The notes below the pieces were generated by a model. That model was given only the letters and a program-made list of their open reading frames with translations. It was not told the origin of the DNA and did no database searches. From Candidatus Zixiibacteriota bacterium (GTDB lineage Bacteria > Zixibacteria > MSB-5A5 > JAABVY01 > JAHJOQ01): 6,325 nt of DNA. Shown here in pieces: positions 6,258 to 6,325 of the stretch (position 1 is the stretch's first letter; each line of letters begins with the position of its first letter). Location: NCBI GenBank assembly GCA_030631455.1, contig DAOVLC010000095.1:1-6325 (forward strand). Reading direction: 5' to 3'. The translations under genes were made by a program, and so were the position numbers.

Positions 6258-6283
6258 TCAAAAGTCTGCGGCTTTTGTCCTAC
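6258..6283 (-). repeat. REP-like palindrome, copy 2 (inverted)
   Basis: Read on the minus strand it begins GTAG, then GACAAAAGCC, loop region GCA, and GACTTTTGA. Paired arms on the plus strand are 6259-6266 and 6270-6277 around the loop TGC, with one G-T wobble (6265 with 6271). Relative to copy 1 the pair next to the AAAA/TTTT block is flipped from C-G to G-C, so pairing is kept while sequence changes. Confidence 0.65.
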
Positions 6284-6325
6284 CTGGCTCGTAATATGCA
6301 ACAAGATGTGAGACCATAGGCTGAG

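Larger units (their letters stand above)
6172..6283. mobile_element. REP doublet (REPIN/BIME-like element), about 112 bp
   Basis: Two similar palindromes lie in inverted orientation, bounded by GTAG at 6172-6175 and its complement CTAC at 6280-6283. In REP elements a GTAG-like tetranucleotide sits directly 5' of the hairpin, and two inverted copies form a REPIN or BIME, which RAYT (TnpA-REP) transposases move in trans. The 73 bases between the two hairpin elements show no gene. No RAYT gene is in the window, so assignment rests on architecture. It is inside the 188-bp gene-free stretch after the kinase (6138-6325), where nothing else is recognised. Confidence 0.6.

Overview
The window carries two divergent gene clusters that leave a shared 111-bp intergenic region (2221-2331), plus an intergenic tail at the right edge. 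Genes are tightly packed, with spacings of -4 to +3 bases inside each cluster, and base composition looks moderate (about 50% G+C by eye). A CHASE2 receptor kinase, FHA proteins and REP-like palindromes suggest a free-living bacterium with rich Ser/Thr phosphosignalling. An FCB-type or candidate-phylum lineage such as Zixibacteria, or a deltaproteobacterium-like lineage, is plausible, but this is inference and nothing in the window fixes the taxonomy.

Left cluster (minus strand, 2220 down to 1): a tRNA-dihydrouridine synthase (dus), then larB, then the first 159 codons of larC, which runs off the left edge. LarB and LarC are successive parts of the nickel-pincer nucleotide (NPN) cofactor pathway: LarB carboxylates and hydrolyses nicotinic acid adenine dinucleotide, and LarC inserts nickel. 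larB and larC overlap by 4 bases (ATGA), and dus and larB are separated by one base, so the three are probably co-transcribed. LarE and a cofactor-using racemase such as LarA are not in the window.

Right cluster (plus strand, 2332 to 6137): a double FHA-domain protein, a calcineurin-like metallophosphoesterase, and a 793-residue membrane Ser/Thr protein kinase with an extracytoplasmic CHASE2 sensor. The genes are 2 and 3 bases apart. The simplest reading is a self-contained phosphosignalling unit: a receptor kinase (writer), a phosphothreonine-binding protein (reader) and a possible phosphatase (eraser). The eraser role rests on context only. The second FHA domain has lost its phosphopeptide-binding residues, and both the FHA protein and the kinase linker carry a D-x-T-x-(I/M)-(L/F) motif that could be an FHA docking site.

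Right edge (6138-6325): no gene is seen. Two palindromes lie here in inverted orientation. Each has GTAG directly on its outer 5' side, and their stem bases covary. This is the layout of a REP doublet (REPIN/BIME), a non-autonomous element normally mobilised by a RAYT transposase encoded elsewhere.
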